The notes under the pieces were generated by a model. It was not told the origin of the DNA. It worked only from the letters and a program-made list of their open reading frames with translations, and did not search any database. The position numbers and the translations under genes are program-made. 6,966 bases of DNA, taken from NCBI GenBank assembly GCA_002352945.1, contig DDHL01000084.1, positions 8,152-15,117 on the forward strand. Direction: 5' to 3'. This DNA comes from Campylobacteraceae bacterium UBA1877 (GTDB taxonomy: Bacteria > Campylobacterota > Campylobacteria > Campylobacterales > Campylobacteraceae). Shown piece after piece: positions 1 to 6,492 of this stretch (the first letter of the stretch is position 1; each line of letters opens with the position of its first letter).

Positions 1-157
1 AAGCTATTTTGGCTGGATAGTTTTCAAGCACAGATTGGGCTTCTCGAAGAGAGGTGGTAAAACGAAGATTACTGCAGTGCGCGTTTAAAAAGTCTAATAA
101 ATTACCTGCCTGGAGACTTGAAGCAAGTAGCACAGGCAAGTTACAATGAGCACGCAT
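1..157 (-). CDS. N-terminal fragment of unrecognised protein, receiver-like pattern
   Basis: The minus strand carries an open frame of 52 complete codons running off the left edge, beginning MRAHCNLPVLL and ending ENYPAKIA. The ATG at 157–155 is the first usable start: upstream in frame there is no ATG, GTG or TTG before a TGA stop at 220–218. A good Shine-Dalgarno (AAGGA, 168–164) sits 6 bases before it. I do not recognise the family. The visible part alternates like the first half of a CheY-type receiver fold: a hydrophobic strand (PVLLAS, 8–13), a helix (about 16–27), a strand (LRFTT, 32–36), a helix (about 37–47) and the start of another strand (AKIA). The acidic pair expected after strand 1 is replaced by Ala-Ser-Ser, so if it is a receiver it is an atypical one. 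In C. jejuni (from memory) ppa follows adk; this is not the ppa N-terminus, so gene order differs here. Existence as a gene is fairly likely; function is unknown. Confidence 0.6.
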   Translation of the reverse strand, partial: MRAHCNLPVLLASSLQAGNLLDFLNAHCSNLRFTTSLREAQSVLENYPAKIA

Positions 158-170
158 GCAAGTTCCTTTT
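158..170 (-). promoter_or_regulatory. Shine-Dalgarno of the left-edge gene
   Basis: On the minus strand AAAAGGAACTTGC precedes the ATG at 157. The AAGGA core (168–164) is 6 bases from the start codon, a normal spacing. It is the main evidence that the short open frame at the left edge is a real gene. Confidence 0.6.
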
Positions 171-193
171 AATTTTAAAAGATTTAAGTCTGC

Positions 194-205
194 TTTACAT
201 GTAAA
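194..205. repeat. 12-bp palindrome TTTACATGTAAA, copy 1
   Basis: This is a perfect self-complementary 12-mer in the gap between adk and the left-edge gene. It is one of four exact copies in the window (others at 2709, 4005 and 4775). Confidence 0.8.
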
Positions 206-221
206 CTCAAAGAGTTGTCAA
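194..221 (-). promoter_or_regulatory. possible promoter of the left-edge gene
   Basis: On the minus strand a perfect TTGACA (221–216) is followed after 16 bases by TGTAAA (199–194), a weak -10 match that overlaps the TTTACATGTAAA palindrome. It is placed correctly to serve the gene starting at 157. The -10 match is poor and the DNA is AT-rich, so this is a weak inference; the gene could also be read from the adk transcript. Confidence 0.25.
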
Positions 222-240
222 ATATGATAGTGCTTGGCTT

Positions 241-282
241 AAATCTTTTTTAGAGCAAATCGGCATAAATCTAAAAAGATTT
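241..282. repeat. inverted repeat with one bulged base
   Basis: AAATCTTTTTTAG (241–253) pairs with CTAAAAAGATTT (271–282), leaving one unpaired T and a 17-base loop. A smaller local hairpin, AAATCT–AAAA–AGATTT (267–282), competes for the same bases. Its right arm shares 279–282 with the terminator stem, so it is an alternative to that stem. Confidence 0.45.
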
Positions 283-319
283 TGGCAAACTGCACTAAAG
301 CAAAAAAGTTTGCCAAAAT
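271..319 (-). terminator. probable intrinsic terminator of aspS–adk
   Basis: Read on the minus strand downstream of adk, ATTTTGGCAAAC (319–308) and GTTTGCCAAAAT (290–279) form a perfect 12-bp stem with a 17-base loop. It is followed at once by CTTTTTAG (278–271), a short T-tract. It begins about 40 bases after the adk stop codon, the expected place. The stem has only 5 G/C pairs and the loop is long, so it may be leaky. Confidence 0.6.
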
Positions 320-359
320 GAGAAAATTTGTAAAGATAAGCTCTTTTGCTAGATTAATT

Positions 360-932
360 TTAAATTTTAGATTTAATAAAAAAGCCCATATCAGCAACTA
401 TCTCTTCAATAGATCGCTCTCCATTAATTTTATGCAAAAGTCGTTTTTGGGTATAAAAAGCTTGAATTGCCGATAATGGCTCTAAATAGACTTTCATGCG
501 ATTTTTAAAGACTTCAACATTATCATCAGCGCCTCGTCCGCGACCTAGGACTCGCTCTTTTGCAACCTCTTCGCTTACAACAACTTCTATAACGCTAACA
601 AGTGAAATTTGGCTCTCTTTTGCCAAAATTTCATCTAAGGCTTTCATCTGCTCAACACTTCGTGGGTAGCCATCGATTAAAATAATATCTTTTGGGCTAT
701 TTTTGATAGCTGTTACGATAGTATCAATAACAATATTTAATGGAACTAAATTTCCAGCACTTATGTAGTTATCGATTGTTTTTCCAAGCTCGCTTCCGCT
801 TGCAACCTCGCTGCGCAATAGTTCACCAGTAGAATAGTGGGCAATCTCTTGGCTGTTTTTTTCTGCAATCAAGCTAGCATCAGTAGTTTTACCACTGCCT
901 GGAGCTCCGATAATTAAAAATAATTTTTTCAT
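360..932 (-). CDS. adk: adenylate kinase (short-lid type)
   Basis: Cytosolic nucleoside monophosphate kinase that interconverts ATP + AMP and 2 ADP, keeping the adenylate pool balanced. The 190 residues show the P-loop GAPGSGKT at 9–16, the AMP-binding segment [11 protein letters not shown] at 33–43, the DGYPRS motif at 87–92 and the short lid region [13 protein letters not shown] at 126–138. It lacks the long, often zinc-binding lid insertion of the E. coli type (about 214 aa), as is usual for Campylobacterota enzymes of about 190 aa. In the AMP segment Glu replaces the more common Asp (STGE rather than STGD), a mild change. The ATG at 932–930 directly abuts the aspS TAG stop. Its Shine-Dalgarno AAGGAG lies inside the last aspS codons, so translation is probably coupled to aspS. 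A hairpin with T-tract follows at 319–271. Confidence 0.95.
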   Translation of the reverse strand: MKKLFLIIGAPGSGKTTDASLIAEKNSQEIAHYSTGELLRSEVASGSELGKTIDNYISAGNLVPLNIVIDTIVTAIKNSPKDIILIDGYPRSVEQMKALDEILAKESQISLVSVIEVVVSEEVAKERVLGRGRGADDNVEVFKNRMKVYLEPLSAIQAFYTQKRLLHKINGERSIEEIVADMGFFIKSKI

Positions 933-2702
933 CTACTCTCCTTTTTTAGGGTGTGCAATTTCACGTAACCTAATTCCAAGTTCTCTCATTTGAGCATTTT
1001 CTACTGGAGCAGGTGCGCCTGTTAATTGACATTGAGCGCGCTGGGTTTTTGGAAAGGCAATAACATCTCGGATACTTTTGGATTTTGTAAGTAGCATGAT
1101 GAGCCTATCAAGTCCTAGTGCAATCCCTCCATGTGGCGGTGCGCCAAATTGGAGTGCTTTTAGTAAGAATCCAAACTTATCATTAGCCTCTTCATCACTA
1201 ATACCAAGCAATTTAAAGACTTTTGATTGGATATCGCTTCTGTGAATACGGATACTTCCTCCTCCAAGCTCAACCCCATTTAATACAATATCATAAGCGA
1301 TTGACTCCATCTCATCAACTGGCGCATCTAAATCTTTTGGCATTGTAAAAGGGTGGTGGAGTGCTTTTAGTTTGCCATCTTCAAGTTCAAACATATCAAA
1401 ATCTACTACCCACACAAATTCAAACTCATCTTCTGGAATGATATTCATAAGTTCAGCTAAGTAAATGCGAAATCTTCCCATGTAATCAAGCACAAGTTTT
1501 TTTGCTCCAGCACCAAAAAATACAACATCTCCAACTTCAAGTTTACATGTATCAATTATCTTTTGCAAGTCTGTTTCGTTGAAAAATTTTGTCAAAGGAC
1601 CTTTTAAACCATCTTCTTTGAACTGAAAATATCCAAGCCCTGAAGCTCCAAACTTACGCACATAATCTTCAAAACCCTTCATTTGGCGTTTTGAGAAGAT
1701 TTTATCTCCTTGGGGTACACGCAAGGCTTTGATGCGGTTGTTTTTAGGATCAGCTGCAATGGAGCTAAAAATTTCATTAGAGCAGCGAGCAAAGATTGTA
1801 TTAACATCAACCATGCTTAAATCGTATCGCAAGTCTGGCTTGTCTGAGCCATATTTTTCCATTGCCTCTTTATAGGTTATTCTTTTAAAAGGAGGGTTTA
1901 TATCATATCCAGCCTCTTTAAAGACCGCTTTTAAAAGCTCTTCAGTTACCTTGATAACATCATCTTGTTCGCAAAAACTCATTTCGATATCGATTTGAGT
2001 AAATTCAGGCTGTCTGTCGGCTCTTAAATCTTCATCTCGAAAACATTTTGCAATTTGGAAATATCGATCAAATCCAGAGACCATTAAAAGCTGTTTAAAG
2101 AGTTGAGGTGATTGGGGAAGGGCGTAAAACTCTCCGTGGTGAACCCTGCTTGGCACAAGATAATCTCTAGCGCCTTCCGGAGTTGCCTTAGTTAAAATTG
2201 GAGTTTCAATCTCTAAAAACCCGAGTTTATCAAGGGTATTGCGCACAGCCATTGTTGCTTTTGAACGGAGTTTAAAAGTGTTATAAGCTTTTGGGGTTCT
2301 TAAGTCTAAGTAGCGATATTTTAAGCGAATCTCTTCGCCCACATCACTATCTCCAATTACAAAAGGAAGAGCCGCACTTGGGTTTTCTATTACAAGACGA
2401 CTTACTACAACTTCAATTTTTCCTGTTGGGAGTTTTGGGTTTTCAAGACCTTCGCCACGAGGTCTAATTCGCCCGTAAGCACGAAGCACATACTCATCGC
2501 GCACCTTTGAAGCAACTTCATGAGCCTCTTTGCTGTCTTTAGGATCGCAAACAAGCTGAATCAATCCGCTTTTATCGCGCAAGTCTATAAAAATTACACC
2601 GCCATGGTCGCGGTAACTATTGGCCCAGCCGCACAGCTCGACCTCTTGTCCAATATTAGATTCGTTAAGTTGGGTACAGTAATGACTTCGCAAGTTTCTC
2701 AT
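933..2702 (-). CDS. aspS: aspartyl-tRNA synthetase, probably non-discriminating (Asp/Asn)
   Basis: Class IIb aminoacyl-tRNA synthetase charging tRNA-Asp and, in the non-discriminating form, also tRNA-Asn with Asp for later amidation by GatCAB. Up to 589 aa, full length for the bacterial type. Order: N-terminal OB-fold anticodon-binding domain (about 1–110, with [12 protein letters not shown] at 24–35); class II motif 1 around 161–170; QSPQ at 197–200; motif 2 FRDED (221–225) through QPEFTQ (231–236); a GAD insertion domain (about 300–425); HHPFT 449–453; GGGSIRIH 480–487; motif 3 GIALGLDR 526–533. His33, in RDHG, occupies the position where the discriminating E. coli enzyme has Leu (RDLG). 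That, with the GLENPKL segment (85–91), fits non-discriminating enzymes known from Helicobacter and Pseudomonas. The coordinates give the longest form. I think the start is more likely the TTG at 2693–2691, giving (M)RSHYC as in relatives, with AGGA 9 bases upstream. adk follows with no gap. Confidence 0.96.
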   Translation of the reverse strand: MRNLRSHYCTQLNESNIGQEVELCGWANSYRDHGGVIFIDLRDKSGLIQLVCDPKDSKEAHEVASKVRDEYVLRAYGRIRPRGEGLENPKLPTGKIEVVVSRLVIENPSAALPFVIGDSDVGEEIRLKYRYLDLRTPKAYNTFKLRSKATMAVRNTLDKLGFLEIETPILTKATPEGARDYLVPSRVHHGEFYALPQSPQLFKQLLMVSGFDRYFQIAKCFRDEDLRADRQPEFTQIDIEMSFCEQDDVIKVTEELLKAVFKEAGYDINPPFKRITYKEAMEKYGSDKPDLRYDLSMVDVNTIFARCSNEIFSSIAADPKNNRIKALRVPQGDKIFSKRQMKGFEDYVRKFGASGLGYFQFKEDGLKGPLTKFFNETDLQKIIDTCKLEVGDVVFFGAGAKKLVLDYMGRFRIYLAELMNIIPEDEFEFVWVVDFDMFELEDGKLKALHHPFTMPKDLDAPVDEMESIAYDIVLNGVELGGGSIRIHRSDIQSKVFKLLGISDEEANDKFGFLLKALQFGAPPHGGIALGLDRLIMLLTKSKSIRDVIAFPKTQRAQCQLTGAPAPVENAQMRELGIRLREIAHPKKGE

Positions 2703-2707
2703 TCCTA
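2703..2707 (-). promoter_or_regulatory. Shine-Dalgarno that argues for a TTG start of aspS
   Basis: On the minus strand TAGGA occupies 2707–2703, touching the ATG at 2702 with no spacer, which is too close to work. The same TAGGA is 9 bases from the in-frame TTG at 2693–2691. That TTG gives the family-typical N-terminus RSHYC directly after the initiator Met. Confidence 0.5.
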
Positions 2708-2708
2708 T

Positions 2709-2720
2709 TTTACATGTAAA
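2709..2720. repeat. 12-bp palindrome TTTACATGTAAA, copy 2
   Basis: An exact copy of the palindrome in the aspS/nadK intergenic region, just upstream of the aspS ribosome-binding site. It would fall in the aspS 5' leader if the -10 proposed at 2738–2733 is right. Confidence 0.8.
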
Positions 2721-2732
2721 TTTAAGAGGGTT

Positions 2733-2738
2733 ATTCTA
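2733..2738 (-). promoter_or_regulatory. possible -10 box for aspS–adk
   Basis: On the minus strand TAGAAT (2738–2733) is one base from the TATAAT consensus and lies about 30–40 bases before either candidate aspS start. No convincing -35 is seen at the right distance. Weak or missing -35 boxes are usual for Campylobacterota sigma-70 promoters. Other AT-rich hexamers nearby are possible. Confidence 0.3.
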
Positions 2739-2811
2739 CCAAAGCCTTGCTTGTTCTTAGATAAAGCAATTTGGAACTTTTTACCCTTACTTTATAAACT
2801 TAAACCAAATA

Positions 2812-2820
2812 TGCTAAAAT
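2812..2820 (+). promoter_or_regulatory. extended -10 promoter of the nadK operon
   Basis: TGCTAAAAT fits an extended -10 (TGn followed by TAAAAT). Only 6 bases separate it from the nadK ATG at 2827, so a transcript starting at the usual distance would begin at or within a base or two of the start codon. No clear -35 is seen; the upstream 2780–2800 stretch is T-rich. Confidence 0.45.
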
Positions 2821-2826
2821 CCTCTT

Positions 2827-3702
2827 ATGAAAAGAACAACCATCTTGCATCCTTATAAAATTGTCAAAAAAGTTGGTGTTATTTTACGACCAAATAGTGA
2901 TTTAAGCAAATCCCTTTTGCGGTTAAAAAATGCCCTTGAATCCCATGGGATAACTCTGTTTATTGAAGAGCATGGTGCAAAATATTTAGGCCAAGAGGGC
3001 GGGCTGAGTTTTGAAAAGCTCGTGCAAGAGTGTGATATGCTTGTATCAATGGGTGGGGATGGAACCTTGCTTTCTGTTTGCAGACGGGCTTATGAACATG
3101 AGATTCCGGTTTTAGGAATCCATGCAGGCCAGCTTGGTTTTTTAACAGATACAAAACTTGATGAGATTGAGAGTTTTGTAAATGCCTTAGCAAGTGGAGA
3201 GTATAGGATAGATAATCGGATGATGCTTGAAGTTTTACTTCAAGGCAAAACTTCAACCGTTAAAACTGTTGCATTTAACGATGTAGTCTTTTCTCGTGCA
3301 TCAATTTCATCTATGGCAAAGATTGATGCGTATATCGACAATTCCCTTTTTAACGCCTACTACGGTGATGGGGTTATTGTTTGTACGCCAACTGGTTCAA
3401 CTGCTTATAATATTTCAGCCGGTGGACCGATAGTCTATCCACTAACAGAAGCGCTCATTTTAACTCCAATTTGCCCCCACTCTTTAACCCAAAGACCCCT
3501 TGTTTTGCCAGCAGATTTCACACTAACTTTGCAAAGCAAAGATGAAACTGTTCTTGTAGTAGATGGTCAAGATACGTACAATATGAGTGATTGGGAGAGT
3601 GTTCAAGTTCGAATTGCTCCTAAAATGGCGCGTTTAGTTCATAATATAAATAGAAACTATTTTGATATCTTGCGTGAAAAGCTCCATTGGGGGGATAAAT
3701 GA
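2827..3702 (+). CDS. nadK: NAD kinase
   Basis: Cytosolic ATP- or polyphosphate-dependent kinase that phosphorylates NAD at the 2'-hydroxyl of the adenosine ribose, making NADP. The 291 aa are normal length. Visible motifs: MGGDGT at 75–80, with the catalytic Asp at 78; GIHAGQLGFLT at 97–107; the Asn-Asp pair of the NAD-binding site in AFNDVV (151–152); and the glycine-rich TPTGSTAYNISAGGP at 187–201. No Shine-Dalgarno precedes the ATG, and a -10-like box ends 6 bases before it, so the message may be leaderless. A TTG at codon 7 (2845) is a possible alternative start but also lacks a ribosome-binding site. First gene of the plus-strand operon. Its TGA stop overlaps the recN start (ATGA, 3699–3702), indicating coupled translation. 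nadK beside recN is a common bacterial pairing. Confidence 0.96.
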   Translation: MKRTTILHPYKIVKKVGVILRPNSDLSKSLLRLKNALESHGITLFIEEHGAKYLGQEGGLSFEKLVQECDMLVSMGGDGTLLSVCRRAYEHEIPVLGIHAGQLGFLTDTKLDEIESFVNALASGEYRIDNRMMLEVLLQGKTSTVKTVAFNDVVFSRASISSMAKIDAYIDNSLFNAYYGDGVIVCTPTGSTAYNISAGGPIVYPLTEALILTPICPHSLTQRPLVLPADFTLTLQSKDETVLVVDGQDTYNMSDWESVQVRIAPKMARLVHNINRNYFDILREKLHWGDK

Positions 3703-5225
3703 TTGAAACGCTTTTAGTTAAAGATTATTTGCAATTTAAAAAAGTTAATTTGAATTTTGAACCCGGACTCATTGCTTTTACCGGCGTCAGTGGGGCTGGT
3801 AAATCTGTTTTAATGCGAGCATTTCTAGCTCTTTTTGGCCTTGAAGAGTGTGATGCAAAACTCATTGAAGCTGCACTTGATGCGCCGCTAATGCTTGAAG
3901 ATATTGGCATTGACTCTCAAAGTCCAAATATTTTACGCTGTGTGAAGCAAAAGAGTGTACGTTATTTTATCAATGACCAGATGGTCTCACGCAAAAAGAT
4001 GGCCTTTACATGTAAAAATGCCATACGCTATCTTTCGGTAAAAGAAGCCGATGAGTTAAGCTCAAGTGCATTGCTAGAGCTTTTAGATGCTAGTATCAAA
4101 GAGAGTAGTTTTAAACAAAAAAAGAGTGATTTTATAAAGCTCTACCATGAGTATGTAGCTGTAAAAAAGCAGCTAGAATCAATTGAGGCCGAAGAGAAGC
4201 GTGTAGAGGAGTTAAAGGAGTTTGCCCAATTTGAGATTCAAAAAATCCAAGAGGTTGATCCGCAAATTGGTGAAGATGAAAAATTGATGCAGATTAAAAA
4301 AATGCTCTCAAAAAAAGAGAAGTTTGAGAGCGCGCTTGAGCGAGCAAATGCCATATTTGAAGTTGAATCGGCAGTGCATGAAGCCTTGGCGCTAGGAGAT
4401 ATTCAAAGCGATTTTTTTGATGAGTGCATGAATGAATTAAGAATGCATCTTGAAAATGCGAGTGCACGTTTGGCTGATTTGGAAGATGCTGATATTGAAA
4501 GCGTGCTTGATAGGATTGAAAAAATAAGTGCATTAAAAAACCGTTTTGGAACAATCGAACAGACCCTTGAGCATCTTCAAAAACGCAAAAAAGAGTTAGC
4601 TCATTATGAAAATATTGCCTTTGAAAAAAAAGAGATTCAAGCAAGGTATGAAGCACTCAAATCTCAAGTTTATAAAAGCGCCAAAGAGATTTCAAAAATT
4701 CGAAAAGAGGCTTTGGGTGATTTGCAAAAAAGAGTAAATGCCTTTTTAAAAGATCTTTACTTAAATGAGGTATCTTTACATGTAAAAAAGATTGACCTTA
4801 ATGAAACTGGTCAAGACGCCTTGGAAGTTACTCTCTCTAAAGTGGATATTCGACACATAAGCTCAGGGGAGAGAAACCGTTTGAGGCTGGCTTTTATTGC
4901 CACTGCTCAAGAACTTGGAAAGGTTAAGGGTGGAGTTTTAATTTTAGATGAAGTAGATTCGAATCTTAGTGGAAAAGAGGCCATGAGCGTGGCAAATGTA
5001 CTTTTAAAATTGGCCAAAGATTACCAAATCTTTGCCATTTCTCACCAACCCCAATTAACCTCTCAAGCAAACCAGCATTTTTTAGTAGAAAAAAAGGGCG
5101 AGGAAGCCTTTGTTCGACAATTAGACCATGATGAGAGAATTTTAGAGCTTGCTAGAATGGTTAGCGGCGAGAATATAACATCCCAAGCAAAAGAATTAGC
5201 ACTCTCACTCATTCAAAAAGGATAA
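3699..5225 (+). CDS. recN: DNA repair protein RecN (SMC-like ATPase)
   Basis: SMC-family ATPase acting early in recombinational repair of double-strand breaks. At 508 aa it is shorter than the E. coli protein (about 553), as seen in Campylobacterota. N-terminal ATPase half with Walker A GVSGAGKS (29–36; usually GETGAGKS). A long Lys/Glu-rich helical region (about 133–345) should form the antiparallel coiled coil. The C-terminal half has the ABC signature ISSGERNRL (387–395; usually SGGE), Walker B LILDEVD (414–420), D-loop SNLSG (421–425) and the His switch ISHQPQL (447–453). The last part, SQANQHFLVEK, is typical of RecN. The ATG overlaps the nadK stop by 4 bases and cbrR starts 2 bases after its stop. 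Two copies of TTTACATGTAAA lie inside the gene in different reading frames (encoding FTCK and LHVK). All ATPase motifs are present, so it should be functional. Confidence 0.94.
   Translation: MIETLLVKDYLQFKKVNLNFEPGLIAFTGVSGAGKSVLMRAFLALFGLEECDAKLIEAALDAPLMLEDIGIDSQSPNILRCVKQKSVRYFINDQMVSRKKMAFTCKNAIRYLSVKEADELSSSALLELLDASIKESSFKQKKSDFIKLYHEYVAVKKQLESIEAEEKRVEELKEFAQFEIQKIQEVDPQIGEDEKLMQIKKMLSKKEKFESALERANAIFEVESAVHEALALGDIQSDFFDECMNELRMHLENASARLADLEDADIESVLDRIEKISALKNRFGTIEQTLEHLQKRKKELAHYENIAFEKKEIQARYEALKSQVYKSAKEISKIRKEALGDLQKRVNAFLKDLYLNEVSLHVKKIDLNETGQDALEVTLSKVDIRHISSGERNRLRLAFIATAQELGKVKGGVLILDEVDSNLSGKEAMSVANVLLKLAKDYQIFAISHQPQLTSQANQHFLVEKKGEEAFVRQLDHDERILELARMVSGENITSQAKELALSLIQKG
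4005..4016. repeat. 12-bp palindrome TTTACATGTAAA, copy 3 (inside recN)
   Basis: An exact copy inside recN, read in frame as Phe-Thr-Cys-Lys (residues 103–106). Another exact copy in the same gene is read in a different frame, so the conserved object is the DNA word and not a peptide. Confidence 0.8.
4775..4786. repeat. 12-bp palindrome TTTACATGTAAA, copy 4 (inside recN)
   Basis: An exact copy inside recN, spanning the codons for Leu-His-Val-Lys (360–363), so in a different reading phase from the copy at 4005. Confidence 0.8.
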
Positions 5226-5227
5226 AA

Positions 5228-6478
5228 GTGTCTGAGAAGATTTTGTTAGTTGAAGATAATAAAGCTCTGGCTAAGTTATTAGCAAAAAAGTGTGAAGCAA
5301 CTCTGAATTTAAAAGTAGATGTCGCACACTCAAAACAAGAGGCGCAAGAGTTGATTGAAGAGAATTGTAATGACTATTTTATTGCTCTTTTAGATTTAAA
5401 TTTACCCGATGCTCCAGATGGAGAAATTGTAGATTATGTATTATCATATAATATTTTAGTTATTGTTTTAACGGGCAATATTGATAAAAAAACAAAGGCT
5501 CTTTTTGCTGAAAAACCCATAGTCGATTATGTCTATAAAGGCAATATGGATGATGTCAATTATATCTTTTCCATGGTTGATAGATTAAGAAAAAACCGCC
5601 AATATAAAGTAATGGTTGTAGATCCATCCATTGCATCAAGAAATAGGACAAAAGCTATACTAGCAAGCCAGCAATTTAAAGTTTTAGCAGCTGCTCACGG
5701 CGAAGAGGCTTTGGGCTATTTTGAAGATAATGATGATATCTCTCTTGTTGTAACAAATTATAAAATGCCAGTAATTGATGGGATGGAGCTTGTTTTAGAG
5801 TTAAGAAAAAAGCATTCAAAGCAGAATTTAGGAATTATTGCAGTAACTTCAGATAGTGATGAGGGTGTGGTTGCAAAATTTTTAAAACATGGAGCAAATG
5901 ATTTTATTATAAACCCCTTTAGTAAAGAAGAGCTTATTTGCAGGGTAAATAATATAATTGAAGCCCAAGAAAATATTCAAACAATTGCCAATTTATCAAA
6001 CATTGACCCGCTAACTGGCACTTTAAATAGAATCTGCTTTTTTGACCAGTTAGACCAATACATAAGTGAGGCTAATAAAACAAACGAGCCGTATATGCTA
6101 GGAATTATAAATATTGATCATTTCAAAAAGATAAATGACAAATATGGGCATAATATTGGAGATAAAGTTATTGCCTTGATTGCAAAAAAACTCAAGGATG
6201 AATCAAAAGGGAGTGATTTAGTTGGAAGGTTAGGTGGGGAGGAGTTTGGTGTTGTCTTGAGAAATATTTCTAAAGAAAAAGCGGTTGCATGGTTTGTAAA
6301 AATGCGGGCAAAAATTGCAAACGAGCCAGTAGTTGTTGATAAAACTCCTATTAATGTCACTGTCTCTATGGGGTTAGCCAATAGAGCCGATGTAGAATTT
6401 GAAGAGTTTATTGATTTAGCTGAAGAAGCTTTGATAGAAGCGAAAAAGGCTGGAAAAAACCGTGTAGAGATTGCGTAA
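5228..6478 (+). CDS. cbrR: PleD-like response regulator: REC–REC–GGDEF diguanylate cyclase
   Basis: Two-component response regulator predicted to make cyclic-di-GMP from two GTP. The 416 aa hold REC1 (about 3–120), REC2 (about 126–245) and GGDEF (about 255–416), the PleD architecture; place and architecture match C. jejuni CbrR (bile resistance regulator). REC1 looks active: acidic pair Glu9-Asp10, phospho-acceptor Asp56 (LLDLNLP), Thr82 and Lys104. REC2 is degenerate: Asn177 stands where the phospho-acceptor Asp should be (VVTNYKMP), Asn229 replaces the conserved Lys (IINPF), and only one acidic residue (Asp132) remains. GGDEF has DPLTGTLNR (260–268), the metal-binding Asp297 (INIDHF), NDKYGH and an intact GGEEF active site (336–340). 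The inhibitory I-site position reads KGSD (327–330) instead of RxxD. The start is GTG at 5228 with AAGGA about 6 bases upstream, 2 bases after the recN stop. No cognate histidine kinase is in the window. Confidence 0.88.
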   Translation: MSEKILLVEDNKALAKLLAKKCEATLNLKVDVAHSKQEAQELIEENCNDYFIALLDLNLPDAPDGEIVDYVLSYNILVIVLTGNIDKKTKALFAEKPIVDYVYKGNMDDVNYIFSMVDRLRKNRQYKVMVVDPSIASRNRTKAILASQQFKVLAAAHGEEALGYFEDNDDISLVVTNYKMPVIDGMELVLELRKKHSKQNLGIIAVTSDSDEGVVAKFLKHGANDFIINPFSKEELICRVNNIIEAQENIQTIANLSNIDPLTGTLNRICFFDQLDQYISEANKTNEPYMLGIINIDHFKKINDKYGHNIGDKVIALIAKKLKDESKGSDLVGRLGGEEFGVVLRNISKEKAVAWFVKMRAKIANEPVVVDKTPINVTVSMGLANRADVEFEEFIDLAEEALIEAKKAGKNRVEIA

Positions 6479-6492
6479 CAAAAGGAGAGATA

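Larger units (their letters stand above)
177..249. repeat. inverted repeat, perfect 12-bp arms, 49-base loop
   Basis: AAAAGATTTAAG (177–188) and CTTAAATCTTTT (238–249) are exact reverse complements. The loop contains the palindrome at 194–205. The right arm also takes part in the next inverted repeat (241–282), so the two structures cannot form together. In the minus-strand transcript it would lie between the adk terminator and the ribosome-binding site of the left-edge gene. Confidence 0.55.

Noticed and set aside
194..205. TTTACATGTAAA as a simple operator of the left-edge gene and aspS
   Set aside because: Copies deep inside recN, with no promoter nearby, make a gene-specific operator a poor explanation for the set, although individual promoter-proximal copies could still bind a regulator.
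282..476. 64-codon plus-strand frame over the terminator and the adk 3' end
   Set aside because: It lies antisense to adk, includes the terminator stem, has no ribosome-binding site and encodes a low-complexity Lys/Phe-rich peptide.
2520..2858. 112-codon plus-strand frame antisense to the aspS 5' end
   Set aside because: It overlaps aspS, the divergent promoter region and the nadK start, and has no recognisable protein features.
2960..3256. 98-codon minus-strand frame inside nadK
   Set aside because: Antisense to a clear NAD kinase; the composition is that of a complementary-strand shadow.
3725..3910. 61-codon minus-strand frame inside recN
   Set aside because: Antisense to the RecN Walker A region, with no independent start signal or family features.
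4294..4656. 120-codon minus-strand frame inside recN
   Set aside because: Antisense to the coiled-coil coding region; it is rich in Leu, Phe, Gln and His because the sense strand is Lys/Glu-rich.
6118..6381. 87-codon minus-strand frame inside the GGDEF domain
   Set aside because: Antisense to an intact catalytic domain with no supporting signals.
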